A DNA stretch of 64,000 bases from Erythrobacter sp. (GTDB lineage Bacteria > Pseudomonadota > Alphaproteobacteria > Sphingomonadales > Sphingomonadaceae), in the NCBI GenBank assembly GCA_009993605.1, contig JAACTB010000010.1:116091-180090 (forward strand). Direction: 5' to 3'. Shown piece by piece: positions 44,354 to 54,525 of the stretch; position 1 is the stretch's first letter, and each line of letters starts with the position of its first letter. Below the pieces are notes generated by a model. That model did no database searches. It was given only the letters and a program-made list of their open reading frames with translations, and had not been told where the DNA came from. The translations under genes were made by a program, and so were the position numbers.

Positions 44354-44890
44354 TCACGCTCCGGCGAAATCCATCAGCGCCGAAACGGAGACGCCGATTG
44401 CTTCAAGTTTCTTCGCGCCGCCGAGATCGGGCAGATCGATGACGAAGGCGGCATGGTCCACGATCACGCCTGCCTGGCGCAGCAATTTCGCCGCGGCGCA
44501 GGCCGTGCCTCCGGTCGCGATCAGATCGTCGACCAGCACCACGCGCTGGCCCTGCTCGACCGCCTTCGGGTCCATTTCGAGGCGGTCCGCCCCGTATTCG
44601 AGCGCGTAATCGATACCGATCGTCTCGACCGGAAGCTTGCCCGGTTTGCGCACCGGCACGAAGCCGACACCGAGCTCGATCGCCACCGCCGCGCCGAAGA
44701 TAAATCCGCGCGCTTCCATCCCCGCGATCGCCTGCGCGCCCGCATCGTGTGCATGGGCAGCGAGGTGGGCGACGCTGGCCTTCAACCCGTCCCCATGGGC
44801 GATCAGTGTCGTGATGTCGCGGAACTGGACTCCCGCCACCGGAAAGTCCGGGACGGTGCGGATCAGAGTCTTGAGCTCTGCGGGCGTCAT
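44354..44890 (-). CDS. apt: Adenine phosphoribosyltransferase
   Basis: The enzyme salvages adenine to AMP with PRPP. The 178-residue length is standard. It has FPVAGVQFRDITTL at the N-terminus, AIAGMEARGFIFGAAVA near residue 56 and the PRPP-binding VVLVDDLIATGGTACAA near 120. It lies downstream of petC on the same strand, but a strong hairpin separates them, so it may have its own promoter. Confidence 0.95.
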   Translation of the reverse strand: MTPAELKTLIRTVPDFPVAGVQFRDITTLIAHGDGLKASVAHLAAHAHDAGAQAIAGMEARGFIFGAAVAIELGVGFVPVRKPGKLPVETIGIDYALEYGADRLEMDPKAVEQGQRVVLVDDLIATGGTACAAAKLLRQAGVIVDHAAFVIDLPDLGGAKKLEAIGVSVSALMDFAGA

Positions 44891-44913
44891 TGCGCGGTTG
44901 CCCGAAAGCAGAC

Positions 44914-44943
44914 GGCCTCCCGCGCCGTGAAGCGCGGGAGGCC
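44914..44943 (-). terminator. Perfect 12-bp hairpin between petC and apt
   Basis: GGCCTCCCGCGC (44914-44925) pairs perfectly with GCGCGGGAGGCC (44932-44943) across a six-base loop. It lies 27 bases after the petC stop. The T-run after the stem on the minus strand is weak (GTCTGCTTTC), so termination may be incomplete, or the hairpin may protect the petABC message. Confidence 0.65.
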
Positions 44944-44969
44944 GGAGAGTTCGATACGCGCGATGCCGA

Positions 44970-45815
44970 TCAGGCCTTGGTCTTCTTGGGCTTAACCGCC
45001 GCCCAGATCTGGGTCTTGGAGAACCAGGCGAGAATGGTCGCGAATAGGACGAAGATCAGCACCGGCCAGCCGGTCTGCTTGCGCTTCACCAGCGTCGGCT
45101 CCGCCGTCCAGGTCAGGAAGGCCGCCACGTCGGTCGCCATCTGGCCGATCGTCGCTTCGGTCCCGTCGTCATAGGTCACCTGGCCGTTGCTGGTCAGTGG
45201 CGGCGCCATGGCGAGGTTCATGTTCGGAAAGTAGACGTTGTGATAGAGACCCGGGCCAGGGGCGGCTTCGGGATGCTCCGCGAGCAGTTCCTCGGACGGC
45301 GGGCGATAGCCGGTGAGCAGCGAGGCGACGTAATTCGTCCCGTCGGCGCGCGCCTTGGTGATCAGCGAAAGATCCGGCGGAATGGCGTTGTTGTTCGCCG
45401 CCGCGGCCGCGACATTGTTGGGATAGGGCTTGGGGAAATAGTCGGTCGGCTCACCGGGGCGCGTGCTGGCTTCGCCCGTATTGGGATCGATGCCGGGCAC
45501 GGTCCAGGTCGCCGCTTCCGCCTTCACCTGCGCTTCGGTGTAGCCGAGCTCACCAAGATTGCGCAGTGCGACGAATTTCAGGCTGTGGCAGGCCGAGCAG
45601 ACTTCCTTGTAGACCTTGTAGCCGCGCTGGAGCTGGCCGTAATCCCAAGTGCCGAACGGGCCGTCGAACGAGAAGTTCACGTCCTGCGGGTGTTCGTAGG
45701 GCAGATGCGTGTCCGGCGCTTCTTCGGTCGCGGCGGTGTAGGCGCCGACGACGAAGGAGATGAGCGCGACGAAGGCAAAACCCAGGCCGACGAGGATGGC
45801 GATGATGCGGATCAT
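44970..45815 (-). CDS. petC: Cytochrome c1 of the bc1 complex
   Basis: A 281-residue membrane-anchored c-type cytochrome, the electron exit of complex III. An N-terminal membrane segment (RIIAILVGLGFAFVALISF) precedes the haem motif CSACH near residue 76, and the C-terminal helix VLIFVLFATILAWFSKTQIW anchors it. The MNLAMAPPL segment supplies the methionine ligand region. It is the last gene of petA-petB-petC, 34 bases after petB. Confidence 0.95.
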   Translation of the reverse strand: MIRIIAILVGLGFAFVALISFVVGAYTAATEEAPDTHLPYEHPQDVNFSFDGPFGTWDYGQLQRGYKVYKEVCSACHSLKFVALRNLGELGYTEAQVKAEAATWTVPGIDPNTGEASTRPGEPTDYFPKPYPNNVAAAAANNNAIPPDLSLITKARADGTNYVASLLTGYRPPSEELLAEHPEAAPGPGLYHNVYFPNMNLAMAPPLTSNGQVTYDDGTEATIGQMATDVAAFLTWTAEPTLVKRKQTGWPVLIFVLFATILAWFSKTQIWAAVKPKKTKA

Positions 45816-45849
45816 GCGAAAGTCTCTTCTCTCGTAGCTTTGCGTCGCG

Positions 45850-47142
45850 TCAAACCGCGGGCTCGGTGTTTTCGCCGAGCACCGCCTTCTTGTCCGAACC
45901 CAGCACCGCTTCGGTGATGGAATAGGGCAGCGGTTCGGGCTTCTCGACCTGGCTTACGATCGGGATGATCACCAGAAAATGCAGGAAGTAATAGGCGGTC
46001 GCGATCTGGCTGAGCATCACGAACGGCTCTTCTGCCGGGGCGCCGCCGCAATAGAACAGCACCGCCATCGCCGGGATCAGGCCGAACCAGAAGAACTTGC
46101 GGAACAGCGGGCGATAATGGCCGCTGCGCACTGGCGACTTGTCGAGCCAGGGCAGGAAGAACCACATCAGGATCGCCGCGAACATCCCCAGCACGCCCCA
46201 AAGCTTGGCCGGCAGGATGAAGTCGAAGGTGAAGGCGCGCAGGATCGCGTAGAACGGCCAGAAATACCATTCGGGAACGATGTGCGCCGGCGTCGAGAGC
46301 GGGTTCGCCTCGATATAGTTATCGGGATGGCCCAGATAATTCGGCAGGAAGAACACCATCGCGAAGAAAAGCAGCAGGATGACGCCGAGACCGAACCCGT
46401 CCTTCGCCGTGTAATACGGGTGAAAGGGCACGGTATCGCTCTCGCTCTTCACTTCCACGCCCGTCGGGTTCGAGGAACCGGGAATGTGCAGAGCCCAGAT
46501 ATGCATGATCACGACACCCATGATCACGAAGGGCAGCAGGAAGTGAAGCGAGAAGAAGCGATTGAGCGCGGCATTGTCCGGCGCGAACCCGCCGAGCAGC
46601 CACACCTGAATCGGCTCGCCCACGAGGGGGATTGCGCCGAACAGGCCGGTGATCACCTTGGCGCCCCAGAAGCTCATCTGGCCCCATGGAAGCACGTAGC
46701 CCATGAAGGCGGTGGCCATCATCAGCAGGAAGATCACGACACCCAGCAACCAGATCATTTCGCGCGGGGCCTTGTACGAGGAGTAAAAGAAACCGCGGAA
46801 GATGTGGATGTAGACCACGATGAAGAAGAAGCTGGCGCCGTTGGCGTGCGCATAGCGCATCAGCCAGCCCCAGTTGATGTCACGCATGATATGCTCGGTC
46901 GTCGCGAAGGCGACGCTGGCATTGGCCGCGTAATGCATCGCCAGCACCACGCCGGTCACGATCTGGAGCATCAGGAAGAATCCGGCGAGGACGCCGAAAT
47001 TCCAGAAATAGCTGAGGTTGCGCGGCACCGGATAGCCCGCGCCGACCGCATTGTAGACCAGACGCGGCACAGGCAGCTTCTCGTCGAGGAACTTGGTCAG
47101 CCCGTTGGTCGGCTCGTACTGTTTCGCCCAGGGAAAGCTCAT
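45850..47142 (-). CDS. petB: Cytochrome b of the bc1 complex
   Basis: A 430-residue integral membrane protein carrying the two b haems and quinone sites of complex III. It has about eight to nine helices, with [13 protein letters not shown] and the paired haem-ligand histidines ([13 protein letters not shown] and the [21 protein letters not shown] block), and the Qo-site [13 protein letters not shown] near residue 290. The length fits alphaproteobacterial cytochrome b. It is 33 bases downstream of petA. Confidence 0.97.
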   Translation of the reverse strand: MSFPWAKQYEPTNGLTKFLDEKLPVPRLVYNAVGAGYPVPRNLSYFWNFGVLAGFFLMLQIVTGVVLAMHYAANASVAFATTEHIMRDINWGWLMRYAHANGASFFFIVVYIHIFRGFFYSSYKAPREMIWLLGVVIFLLMMATAFMGYVLPWGQMSFWGAKVITGLFGAIPLVGEPIQVWLLGGFAPDNAALNRFFSLHFLLPFVIMGVVIMHIWALHIPGSSNPTGVEVKSESDTVPFHPYYTAKDGFGLGVILLLFFAMVFFLPNYLGHPDNYIEANPLSTPAHIVPEWYFWPFYAILRAFTFDFILPAKLWGVLGMFAAILMWFFLPWLDKSPVRSGHYRPLFRKFFWFGLIPAMAVLFYCGGAPAEEPFVMLSQIATAYYFLHFLVIIPIVSQVEKPEPLPYSITEAVLGSDKKAVLGENTEPAV

Positions 47143-47175
47143 GATCTCTCTTCCAGTCTGTCCTCAGCTCCGGCG

Positions 47176-47757
47176 TCAGCCGACAACCACGGTCGTATCC
47201 GTGGTGAATTCATAATCCGGCACGACGAGGTTCGTCGGCGCCGGGCCTTTGCGGATGCGGGCCGCAGTGTCGTAGTGCGAGCCGTGGCAGGGGCAGAAAT
47301 AGCCGCCGAACTCGCCCTTGTTCTCGCCTTCAGCAGCGCCCAGCGGCACGCAGCCGAGATGGGTGCAGACACCCATCGTGATCAGCATGTCGCCATGACC
47401 TTCCTTGGTCCGCTCCGCGAGAGTCTGCGGGTCGCGCAGATCGCCGATCGGCACGGCGTCCGCTGCGGCGATTTCCTGCGGCGTCAGGCGGCGCACGAAG
47501 AGCGGCTGCTTGCGGAAGACCGCCTTGATCGCCTGGCCCGGCTCGATCGCGGAGACGTCGAGTTCGGTCGTGCTTTCGGCGAGCACGTCCTTTGACGGCG
47601 CCATCTGGCTGATCAGCGGCAGCAGCACGGCGGCCCCGCCGACGCCTGCGGCGCTGATGGCGGCGACATTGATGAAGTCGCGGCGGCGGAATTCGCCAGC
47701 CACGGTTTCGACCTGCGTATCCGTGTTCGCAGCGGTGGTTGCAGCATTATCTGCCAT
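47176..47757 (-). CDS. petA: Ubiquinol-cytochrome c reductase iron-sulfur (Rieske) subunit
   Basis: A 193-residue Rieske protein. A Tat-like N-terminus ([25 protein letters not shown], residues 24-48) serves as membrane anchor. The 2Fe-2S cluster is bound by CTHLGC near residue 131 and CPCHGS near 153. It opens the petABC operon; upstream lie 259 bases to pgeF that should hold its promoter. Confidence 0.97.
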   Translation of the reverse strand: MADNAATTAANTDTQVETVAGEFRRRDFINVAAISAAGVGGAAVLLPLISQMAPSKDVLAESTTELDVSAIEPGQAIKAVFRKQPLFVRRLTPQEIAAADAVPIGDLRDPQTLAERTKEGHGDMLITMGVCTHLGCVPLGAAEGENKGEFGGYFCPCHGSHYDTAARIRKGPAPTNLVVPDYEFTTDTTVVVG

Positions 47758-48016
47758 CAGAGCGTTGCCTGCCTGTCTCGTCTCGTTTCGCGCGCCCGGA
47801 GGATACCGGACTGGATTGCCCCACCGGCATCCAGCGCCAATCGACCGCGAGGGGCAGGCCCCTTTTCAATGACAGGTCAATTTGCGCCGCGCATTCAGAG
47901 GCGCGGCGCACCCCCGACAATGCCGGTTAGCGCGGCCTGTAAACGCTCTATCCCACCTTGCCAACCGCCATTTTCGGCAAGCTGTGGCGCGGCGCCCCCT
48001 TGCCCTTACGGCAGGC

Positions 48017-48679
48017 TTATCCGCGCGCGATCAGCGATATCTGCCGCCCGCCGGTGGCTTCGCCGCGATGGGTGGCGCGGCGGAAGCTGTAGAACGTCTC
48101 CGCCTCGCCATAAGTGTCGCGCCCCAGCACTTCGACGCGCTCCACACCCGCCCTGTGCAGGCGCTCGGCGACATAGCCCGCCAGGTCGAACTGCCAGTGA
48201 CCCTCAAGGCCATTCCTGAAGAAGCGCGCGTCCTCGGGTTCGAAATGGGCGCGGAACGGCGCGTCGACCTCGTAGCTCGCCTGCGCGACGCAGGGACCGA
48301 TCGCCGCCACGATACGCGACCGCTCGGCCCCCAGATCGACCATCGCCGCGACCGTGTTGGCGATCACGCCTGCCTGTGCGCCACGCCACCCGGCATGGGC
48401 CGCGCCGATCACGCCTGCCTGGTCGTCGGCCAGAAGCACCGGTGCGCAATCGGCAGTCACGATGCCAAGAACGAGGCCGGATTTCGCCGTGACGAGCGCA
48501 TCTACCTCCGACGGATCGCCGTCCCACGGCGCTTCGACCACCGCGACATTGGGCGAATGCACCTGCCTCGCCATGATCAGCGGGGCGCCCGGCAGAAGGT
48601 CCGCCGCCGAGCCGCCCTCGCGAGTCGAGAAGCCGTGCGGAATGCCCTTCAGGAGGTCCGATGTCAGCAGATCAGCCAA
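48017..48679 (-). CDS. pgeF: Peptidoglycan editing factor PgeF (laccase-domain/YfiH family)
   Basis: A 220-residue cytoplasmic enzyme of the YfiH family, which removes wrongly built UDP-MurNAc-serine during cell wall synthesis. Signatures are ARQVHSPNVAVV near residue 38, VTADCAPVLLAD near 75 and GAAHAGWRGAQAGV near 92, with the metal-binding His and Cys. The family was once annotated as polyphenol oxidase. Its start overlaps the pepN end by 8 bases. Confidence 0.93.
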   Translation of the reverse strand: MADLLTSDLLKGIPHGFSTREGGSAADLLPGAPLIMARQVHSPNVAVVEAPWDGDPSEVDALVTAKSGLVLGIVTADCAPVLLADDQAGVIGAAHAGWRGAQAGVIANTVAAMVDLGAERSRIVAAIGPCVAQASYEVDAPFRAHFEPEDARFFRNGLEGHWQFDLAGYVAERLHRAGVERVEVLGRDTYGEAETFYSFRRATHRGEATGGRQISLIARG

Positions 48680-51326
48680 GCGAGCGGGTGACCTGTTCGT
48701 AGGTATCGCGCGACAGCTTGGGCGCGGCGGCGATGCGTTCGAGCTGCTCCTTCATCAGCGCCGCCCGCTTCCGCTCCATCCGCCGCCAACGACCCAAGGG
48801 CGGCACGAAGCGCGCTGCGGTTTGCGGATTGATGGGGTCGAGCGCCAGGATGAGGTCCGCGATCATGCGATATCCCTCGCCCGAGCTGGCGTGGAAGCCC
48901 TGCGCCGTGCCTGCAAAGGCCATGTAAAGCGATCGCACCCGGTTGGGATTGCGCAGCGTGAAGTCGGGATGCTCAGCCAGTTCCTTGACCTGCTCCACCA
49001 CATCGGGGTGCAGCGAGGACGCCTGGATCGCGAACCACTTGTCGAGCGCCAGCGGATTGTCGCGATAGCGTTCGTAGAAGGCCGCCAGCCGATCGGTCCG
49101 CGCAGACCCTTCGAGGCCGCTCAGGACCATCAGCGCACCCTGCCGGTCGGTCATGGTGTCGGCCGTATCGTATTGTCGCGTCGCGAGCGTTTCCGCCCGC
49201 TCCGGGTCCGCCGCGGCGATGTAGGAGAGGGCTAGCGTCTTCACCTTGCGCGCGCCGACGGCCTCGGCTTCGCGCCCGCCAGGTACGGCTGCGGCGCGTT
49301 CGTAAAGCGCGTCGAAATTCTTGGCGAGCGCCTCGCCCAGCCATGCCTTCAACCCCTCGCGCTCGTCGAAGATGCGGCCCGGATCGGCGACCAGCATCTG
49401 TTCGGCGAGATAGGTCTGGCTCGGCAGGATCAGCAATTCGCCGCGCATCTGATCGTCGAGCGTCTCGTCGGCGAGAATCGCTTCCAGAGCATCGGCGATC
49501 GCACGGCGCGCTTCGTCGCGCGCCGAATCGGACAGGCCGCCGCCAACCGCTTCGACCAGATGGCCGGTGACGAGATCCTGCAAGGCCTCGTAGCGGGCGA
49601 AGGGATCGTCGTCCTTCGCGGCGAGGAAGGCGAGGTCCGCGCGCGCGATTGCGCGCTCGATCCTGACCGGCGCGGTGAAGCCGCGATTGATCGAGAGCAC
49701 CGGTTCGGTGTCGAAGCCGTCGAAGGTGAAGCGGACCTTCGCCTTGTCGAGCACGATCATCTCCTCGCCCCGATGCGTCCCAGTTTCGCGATCGAACAGG
49801 GCGATGCGCAGCGGAATCGGCATCGGCTCTTTATCGTCCTGCCCGGGCGTCGCCGGGATGTCCTGCGACAGGTCGACCACTGCGGTCGATCCTTCGAGAC
49901 TGGTCGTGACGCTCACCTTCGGCGTTCCCGCTTGGCTGTACCACAGGCGGAACTGCGCAAGATCGAGCCCGGCGCCATCCTCCATCGCCTTGACGAAATC
50001 CTCGCAGGTCGCCGCCTCGCCATCGTGGCGGTCGAAATAGAGGTCGGTCCCTTCGCGAAAGCGCGTTTCGCCGGCCATGCTGCGCATCATGCGGATGATT
50101 TCGGCGCCTTTGTTGTAGACGGTCGCCGTGTAGAAATTGCTGATCTCGCGATAGCTGTCCGGCCGGATCGGGTGCGCCAGCGGCCCCGAATCCTCGGGGA
50201 ACTGGACGCTGCGCAGGATGCGCACATCCTCGATCCGCTTGACCGGCGCGCTGCCCATGTCCTGGCTGAACAATTGATCGCGCAGGACGGTGAAGCCTTC
50301 CTTCAACGACAATTGAAACCAGTCCCGGCACGTCACGCGATTGCCCGACCAGTTGTGGAAATATTCGTGCGCGATCACGCCCAGAACGGCGTCGAAATCG
50401 CCATCCGTCGCCGTGTCCGCATCGGCGAGCACGTATTTGGTGTTGAAGACGTTGAGGCCCTTGTTCTCCATCGCCCCCATGTTGAAATCCGAAACCGCGA
50501 CGATGTTGAACACGTCGAGATCGTATTCGCGCCCGAACACCTTCTCGTCCCATTCCATCGAGCGTTTCAGCGATTCCATCGCGTGTTCGGTCCGCTGGAG
50601 ATCGCCGTCGCGGACCCAGATGGCGAGATCGACCTCTTTCCCGCCCATCGTCGTGAAGCTGTCCTTGCGCGCGACCAGATCGCCCGCGACGAGCGCAAAG
50701 AGGTAGGAGGGCTTGGGCCAGGGATCGTGCCAGACCGTCCAGTGCATCCCGTCCTCGCTCTTGCCCGATCCGGTGCGGTTGCCGTTGGCGAGCAGGATCG
50801 GGAATTGTTCTTCCGGCGCATCCATGCGGACCGTATAGGTGCTGAGAACGTCGGGCCGGTCGGGGAAGAAGGTGATGCGGCGGAACCCTTCCGCCTCGCA
50901 CTGGGTGCAGAGCATCCCGTTCGAGGCATAAAGACCCATCAGCTGCGAATTGGCACTGGGATCCAATTCGGTGACGATAGTCAGCGTATGCTTCTCGCCC
51001 GGCAGCGTGACGACGAGATCGTCGCCATCCATCATGTATCCGTCACACTCGCCTCCGTCGCATTCGAGCGAGACGAGCTTCAGCCCATCGCCATTGAGGC
51101 GGATCGTGGGCGAAGGGTCGGCATCCGGGTTGCGCTCGACATCGAGCGTGGCGGTCACGCGCGTCTTTTCCAGGCCCAGCATGAACTCCAACCGCGTCGT
51201 CGGCACCAGCCACGCGAAGGGTGCGTAATCCTCGCGCAGGATGGTCGGCGGAGACTGCGGCTGGACGGCGGCATCCGCCATTTCGGGATTGCCTTCGGCG
51301 TCGGCGGGCGTGAGGGCGATGTCCAT
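48672..51326 (-). CDS. pepN: Aminopeptidase N (M1 family)
   Basis: An 884-residue zinc metallopeptidase that removes N-terminal residues from peptides in the cytoplasm. It has the GAMENKGLNVFN substrate motif near residue 272 and the zinc site VIAHEYFHNWSGNRV with LKEGFTVLRD near 310-345. The length and the C-terminal helical repeats match the gammaproteobacterial/alphaproteobacterial PepN. The start at 51326 is clear. It is co-transcribed with pgeF. Confidence 0.96.
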   Translation of the reverse strand: MDIALTPADAEGNPEMADAAVQPQSPPTILREDYAPFAWLVPTTRLEFMLGLEKTRVTATLDVERNPDADPSPTIRLNGDGLKLVSLECDGGECDGYMMDGDDLVVTLPGEKHTLTIVTELDPSANSQLMGLYASNGMLCTQCEAEGFRRITFFPDRPDVLSTYTVRMDAPEEQFPILLANGNRTGSGKSEDGMHWTVWHDPWPKPSYLFALVAGDLVARKDSFTTMGGKEVDLAIWVRDGDLQRTEHAMESLKRSMEWDEKVFGREYDLDVFNIVAVSDFNMGAMENKGLNVFNTKYVLADADTATDGDFDAVLGVIAHEYFHNWSGNRVTCRDWFQLSLKEGFTVLRDQLFSQDMGSAPVKRIEDVRILRSVQFPEDSGPLAHPIRPDSYREISNFYTATVYNKGAEIIRMMRSMAGETRFREGTDLYFDRHDGEAATCEDFVKAMEDGAGLDLAQFRLWYSQAGTPKVSVTTSLEGSTAVVDLSQDIPATPGQDDKEPMPIPLRIALFDRETGTHRGEEMIVLDKAKVRFTFDGFDTEPVLSINRGFTAPVRIERAIARADLAFLAAKDDDPFARYEALQDLVTGHLVEAVGGGLSDSARDEARRAIADALEAILADETLDDQMRGELLILPSQTYLAEQMLVADPGRIFDEREGLKAWLGEALAKNFDALYERAAAVPGGREAEAVGARKVKTLALSYIAAADPERAETLATRQYDTADTMTDRQGALMVLSGLEGSARTDRLAAFYERYRDNPLALDKWFAIQASSLHPDVVEQVKELAEHPDFTLRNPNRVRSLYMAFAGTAQGFHASSGEGYRMIADLILALDPINPQTAARFVPPLGRWRRMERKRAALMKEQLERIAAAPKLSRDTYEQVTRSLG

Positions 51327-51375
51327 ATGGGCTCAATATCCTTGGCTTGTGCGCTTTGGGAGGTAGAACGCGACC

Positions 51376-52164
51376 ATGGCGCGTTTGTTCATTTTCGGTC
51401 TCGGCTACACGGCCAAGCGCATCGCGCAAGCGGCAAGCGCCGACGGTTTCACGGTTTCCGCCACGGGCAGTGCGGGGGATGTCGATTTCGACGACAGCGA
51501 GGCAGTCGCAGACGCGGTGGCGCAGGCCGATCACGTATTGTCCTCCGTCCCGCCCGCCGACGAGACCGATCCGGTGCTGGACCTTTATGGCGACCTGCTT
51601 GAAGGGAAATGGCTCGGCTATCTTTCCTCGACCGGAGTCTATGGCGATGCGGGTGGCGCCTGGGTGGACGAAAGCTCCCCCACCGGCGAAGGCCGTCGCA
51701 CCGCGCGGGCCGAATGCGATGCGCGGTGGCTGGAAAAGGGCGCCCGCGTGTTCCGCCTCCCGGGCATCTACGGGCCGGGGCGCAGCATCTTCGAGCGGCT
51801 GGACCAGGGCCGCGCGCACCGCATCGACCTGCCGGGCCAGGTGTTCAGCCGCATCCATGTCGAGGATATCGTGGCTGGCGTGATGGCGGCGATCGCCAGC
51901 GACGCGCCATCGGGGGCGTACAACCTGTCGGACGATCTCCCGACGAGCCAGAACGCGGTGGTCGAGGAAGCCTGCCGCCTGACCGGCCGCACGCTGCCAC
52001 CCTTGCAGACGATGGACGAGGCCGATCTCAGCCCGATGGCGCGCGGCTTCTACGCAGAGAACCGCAGGGTCGCGAACGGGAAGGCGAAACGCGTGCTTGG
52101 GTGGGAGCCTTTTTATCCGACCTACCGCGAAGGGCTGAAGGCGATCCTCGAAGCCGGGCTCTAA
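51376..52164 (+). CDS. NAD-dependent epimerase/dehydratase-like protein (YeeZ type)
   Basis: A 262-residue extended SDR-like Rossmann protein. The N-terminus RLFIFGLGYTAKRIAQ has a GxGYxA pattern as in YeeZ, and YLSSTGVYGDAGG near residue 92 is the usual STGVYG motif; FRLPGIYGPGRS near 128 follows. The catalytic Tyr-x3-Lys is not evident, so it may bind a nucleotide without being a classical epimerase. It is divergent from pepN with a 49-base gap. Confidence 0.85.
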   Translation: MARLFIFGLGYTAKRIAQAASADGFTVSATGSAGDVDFDDSEAVADAVAQADHVLSSVPPADETDPVLDLYGDLLEGKWLGYLSSTGVYGDAGGAWVDESSPTGEGRRTARAECDARWLEKGARVFRLPGIYGPGRSIFERLDQGRAHRIDLPGQVFSRIHVEDIVAGVMAAIASDAPSGAYNLSDDLPTSQNAVVEEACRLTGRTLPPLQTMDEADLSPMARGFYAENRRVANGKAKRVLGWEPFYPTYREGLKAILEAGL

Positions 52165-52172
52165 GGGAGGCT

Positions 52173-53117
52173 TTAGGGTTCCGGCGTCGCCCGCTTGGGC
52201 GGAACCGCCCCGCGCCCTTTCAGCGCGACCACCATGCCGCCCAGCACCAATACGGCCCCGGCGGCGGGGAGCAGGCCCCAGCGATACCCTTCGAACAGAG
52301 TCGACAGCACCATCGCGACGACCGGCACGATCACGCTGGTATAGGCCGCCTGCCCCGCCCCCACCTTGCGCACCAGCCCGTAATAGAGGGGGAAGGTGAC
52401 GACCGAGCCGAGCAGGCCGAGATAGACGATGCCCAGCGCGTAAGAGGGGCGCGCATCGAAGCTGGGCGGGCCGACCGTGACGAGCGCGAGCGTGGCGTTG
52501 ATCGCCACGCCCCACAGCATCGACCAGGCGAGCAAGGTCAGCAGCGGCTGGCGCTTGGCCCCTTCCATCGCCTGCGCGATATTGGCGGCGCTGGCGGACA
52601 GGATGCCGCCGAGCGTCAGCCCCGCGCCCAGCAAAACCTCGCCCAGGGTCGCGGGCGATGCGCGGTATTCCTGCGCGAACAACAGGGCCACGCCGACCGC
52701 CGCGATGCTCGATCCCACCACGAAGGCGGGCGTGATTCGCTGGCCGAGGAAGAAGCGACCCAGCAGAGCGTTCGGCACCACCAGCAGCGCGAACATCACC
52801 GCGACGAGGCCGGAGGTGATGAAATGTTCGGCATTGTAGACGAAGGTGAAATTGAGAGTGAACTGGGTGATGCCCAGTAAAAGCGCCCAGCGCTGCCCGC
52901 CCTTTGCCAGCGCCAGCGATTCGCCGCGCAGCTTCGCCAAAGCGAACATGCCGAGGCAGGCGACGACGAAGCGATAAGTGATCGACCATTGCGCTGGCAC
53001 GGCGCCCAACTGGTCCTTGATCACCAGCCAGGTCCCGCCCCAGATCACGCTGACGAGCAGGAAGGCGCCGAGATTGCGTGGGCTGAACAGCGTGGTGTCG
53101 TCCGATCCTGCGCTCAT
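52173..53117 (-). CDS. EamA/DMT-family transporter
   Basis: A 314-residue membrane protein with ten predicted helices in two EamA repeats, starting LGAFLLVSVIWGGTWLVIKDQ and repeated after residue 150. The family exports amino acids, drugs or metabolites; no substrate can be assigned. The start at 53117 overlaps the end of the threonine aldolase gene, which suggests coupling; export of an amino acid related to threonine or glycine is an appealing but unproven link. Confidence 0.88.
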   Translation of the reverse strand: MSAGSDDTTLFSPRNLGAFLLVSVIWGGTWLVIKDQLGAVPAQWSITYRFVVACLGMFALAKLRGESLALAKGGQRWALLLGITQFTLNFTFVYNAEHFITSGLVAVMFALLVVPNALLGRFFLGQRITPAFVVGSSIAAVGVALLFAQEYRASPATLGEVLLGAGLTLGGILSASAANIAQAMEGAKRQPLLTLLAWSMLWGVAINATLALVTVGPPSFDARPSYALGIVYLGLLGSVVTFPLYYGLVRKVGAGQAAYTSVIVPVVAMVLSTLFEGYRWGLLPAAGAVLVLGGMVVALKGRGAVPPKRATPEP

Positions 53118-54109
53118 AAAGCGGCGATCGCGTCGGCGAGTGCGCGGGCATCCTCTTCGCGCGTGTTCCAGGCGGTGACGAAGCGCGCGGCATCCGCGCC
53201 CCAGTCGTAGAACTGGAAACCGCGCGCGCGCAGGCTCTCGCGCTCGTCGGGCGACAAGCGGACGAACAGCTCGTTGGCCTCGACAGGATGCATCAGCCGC
53301 TCGCCGCAGCTGGTCGCAATCTCGGCAGCCGCCGCATTGGCGCCGCGCGCGTTTTCCAGCCAGAGATCGCCGTCGAGCATGGCGTGGAGCTGGGCTGCGA
53401 GGAAGCGGCCCTTCGATTGCAGGTGGCCGGCGCGCTTGCGGCGGTATTTGGCAATATCGGCCAAGCTCTCGTCGAAGAACAGGATCGCCTCTGCGCTCAT
53501 TCCCCCGTTCTTGACGCAACCGAAGCTCAGCGCATCGACCGGCCCAGCCGCCTCGCCCGGCGAACAGCCGAGAAATGCGCTCGCATTGGCGAAGCGCGCG
53601 CCGTCCATATGGAAGCCCAGACCGCGCTCGCTGGCGAGCGACGCCAGCGCCTTTACCTCGTCGGGGCGATAGGACACGCCGTACTCGCTCGCCTGCGTGA
53701 TCGAGAGCGCGTGCGGCTGGACCTGATGGACATCGTCGCGGATCGGATCGATCGCGGCACGCACCGCGTCGGGCGTCAGCTTCGCGCTTTCGCCCGGCAC
53801 CAGCAGCAGCTTGGCCCCGTGCAGGAAGAAGCCGGGCGCCCCGCCCTCGTCCGCCTCGATATGCGCTTCTTCATGGCAGACCACGCCCCCATGCGGCTGG
53901 CACATCGTGGCGAGCGCTAGGCAGTTCGCAGCAGTGCCCGTGGCGACCCACAGGGCCGTGCATTCGCGATCGAACGCGGCCGAGAATTTTGCGTCCAGCG
54001 CCTGCGAATGCCCATCCCCGTCATAGGGCGAATCGGGGCCATCGGCGGCGCGCATCGCCTCCCACACTTTGGGGTGAACGGAGGCGGCGTTGTCGGACAG
54101 GAACAGCAT
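53114..54109 (-). CDS. Low-specificity threonine aldolase/beta-eliminating lyase
   Basis: A PLP-dependent enzyme of about 331 residues (start at 54109, MLFLSDNAASVHPKV; a frame to 54148 is less likely). It has the GTAANCLAL motif near residue 58, the HMDGARFANA block near 165 and the PLP lysine in LSFGCVKNGGM near 193. Such enzymes cleave threonine or allo-threonine to glycine and acetaldehyde. It is followed by and overlaps the EamA transporter gene. Confidence 0.92.
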   Translation of the reverse strand: MLFLSDNAASVHPKVWEAMRAADGPDSPYDGDGHSQALDAKFSAAFDRECTALWVATGTAANCLALATMCQPHGGVVCHEEAHIEADEGGAPGFFLHGAKLLLVPGESAKLTPDAVRAAIDPIRDDVHQVQPHALSITQASEYGVSYRPDEVKALASLASERGLGFHMDGARFANASAFLGCSPGEAAGPVDALSFGCVKNGGMSAEAILFFDESLADIAKYRRKRAGHLQSKGRFLAAQLHAMLDGDLWLENARGANAAAAEIATSCGERLMHPVEANELFVRLSPDERESLRARGFQFYDWGADAARFVTAWNTREEDARALADAIAAL

Positions 54110-54192
54110 CGGAACGCCTGTAGAGCCGCGCGCGTTGAGCGCAAGCAAGAGACTGCCGCCAAGATACTGGCCCTTAGCAAGGAGACTTCCCT

Positions 54193-54522
54193 ATGGCCGA
54201 TCAAGCCGTCACCATCAGCCGCGAAACCCGGGGCGAGGACGAGAATCTGCGCGGTCGCTACGTCGCGCGCGCCGCCGACAGCGAAGCGGAGGCCGAACTG
54301 ACCTGGTATCGCGACGGCGAGGCGCAGGGCGAGGATGTGCGCGTCGCCGACCACACCTTCACCCCGCCGCAATTGCGAGGGCGGGGTATCGCGAAGGAGC
54401 TGGTCAAGGCGCTGGTCGCGGATGCGCAGAAGGACGGTTTCAGGATCGTGCCCGCGTGCAGCTATGTCGCCCAGGCCTTTCGCGATCATCCCGAATGGAG
54501 CGATCTGAAGGCCTCCCTCTGA
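54193..54522 (+). CDS. GNAT-like N-acetyltransferase (YjdJ/NATD1 type)
   Basis: A 109-residue protein with the short GNAT fold. The acetyl-CoA loop is PPQLRGRGIAKELVKALVAD near residues 56-76, followed by GFRIVPACSYVAQAFRDHPEW near 83, the pattern of the YidJ/NATD1 group. The acceptor substrate is unknown. An AGGAGA ribosome site precedes it. It is divergent from the threonine aldolase and converges with the PH-domain gene. Confidence 0.87.
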   Translation: MADQAVTISRETRGEDENLRGRYVARAADSEAEAELTWYRDGEAQGEDVRVADHTFTPPQLRGRGIAKELVKALVADAQKDGFRIVPACSYVAQAFRDHPEWSDLKASL

Positions 54523-54525
54523 GGA

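Noticed and set aside
47941-48016. Terminator after pgeF
   Set aside because: A weak CTTGCC/GGCAAG stem with a long loop is present, but it lacks a clear T-run on the minus strand and could not be supported as a terminator.
49560-51602. A 680-codon plus-strand frame opposite pepN
   Set aside because: Antisense to a secure M1 aminopeptidase with all catalytic motifs; no independent support.
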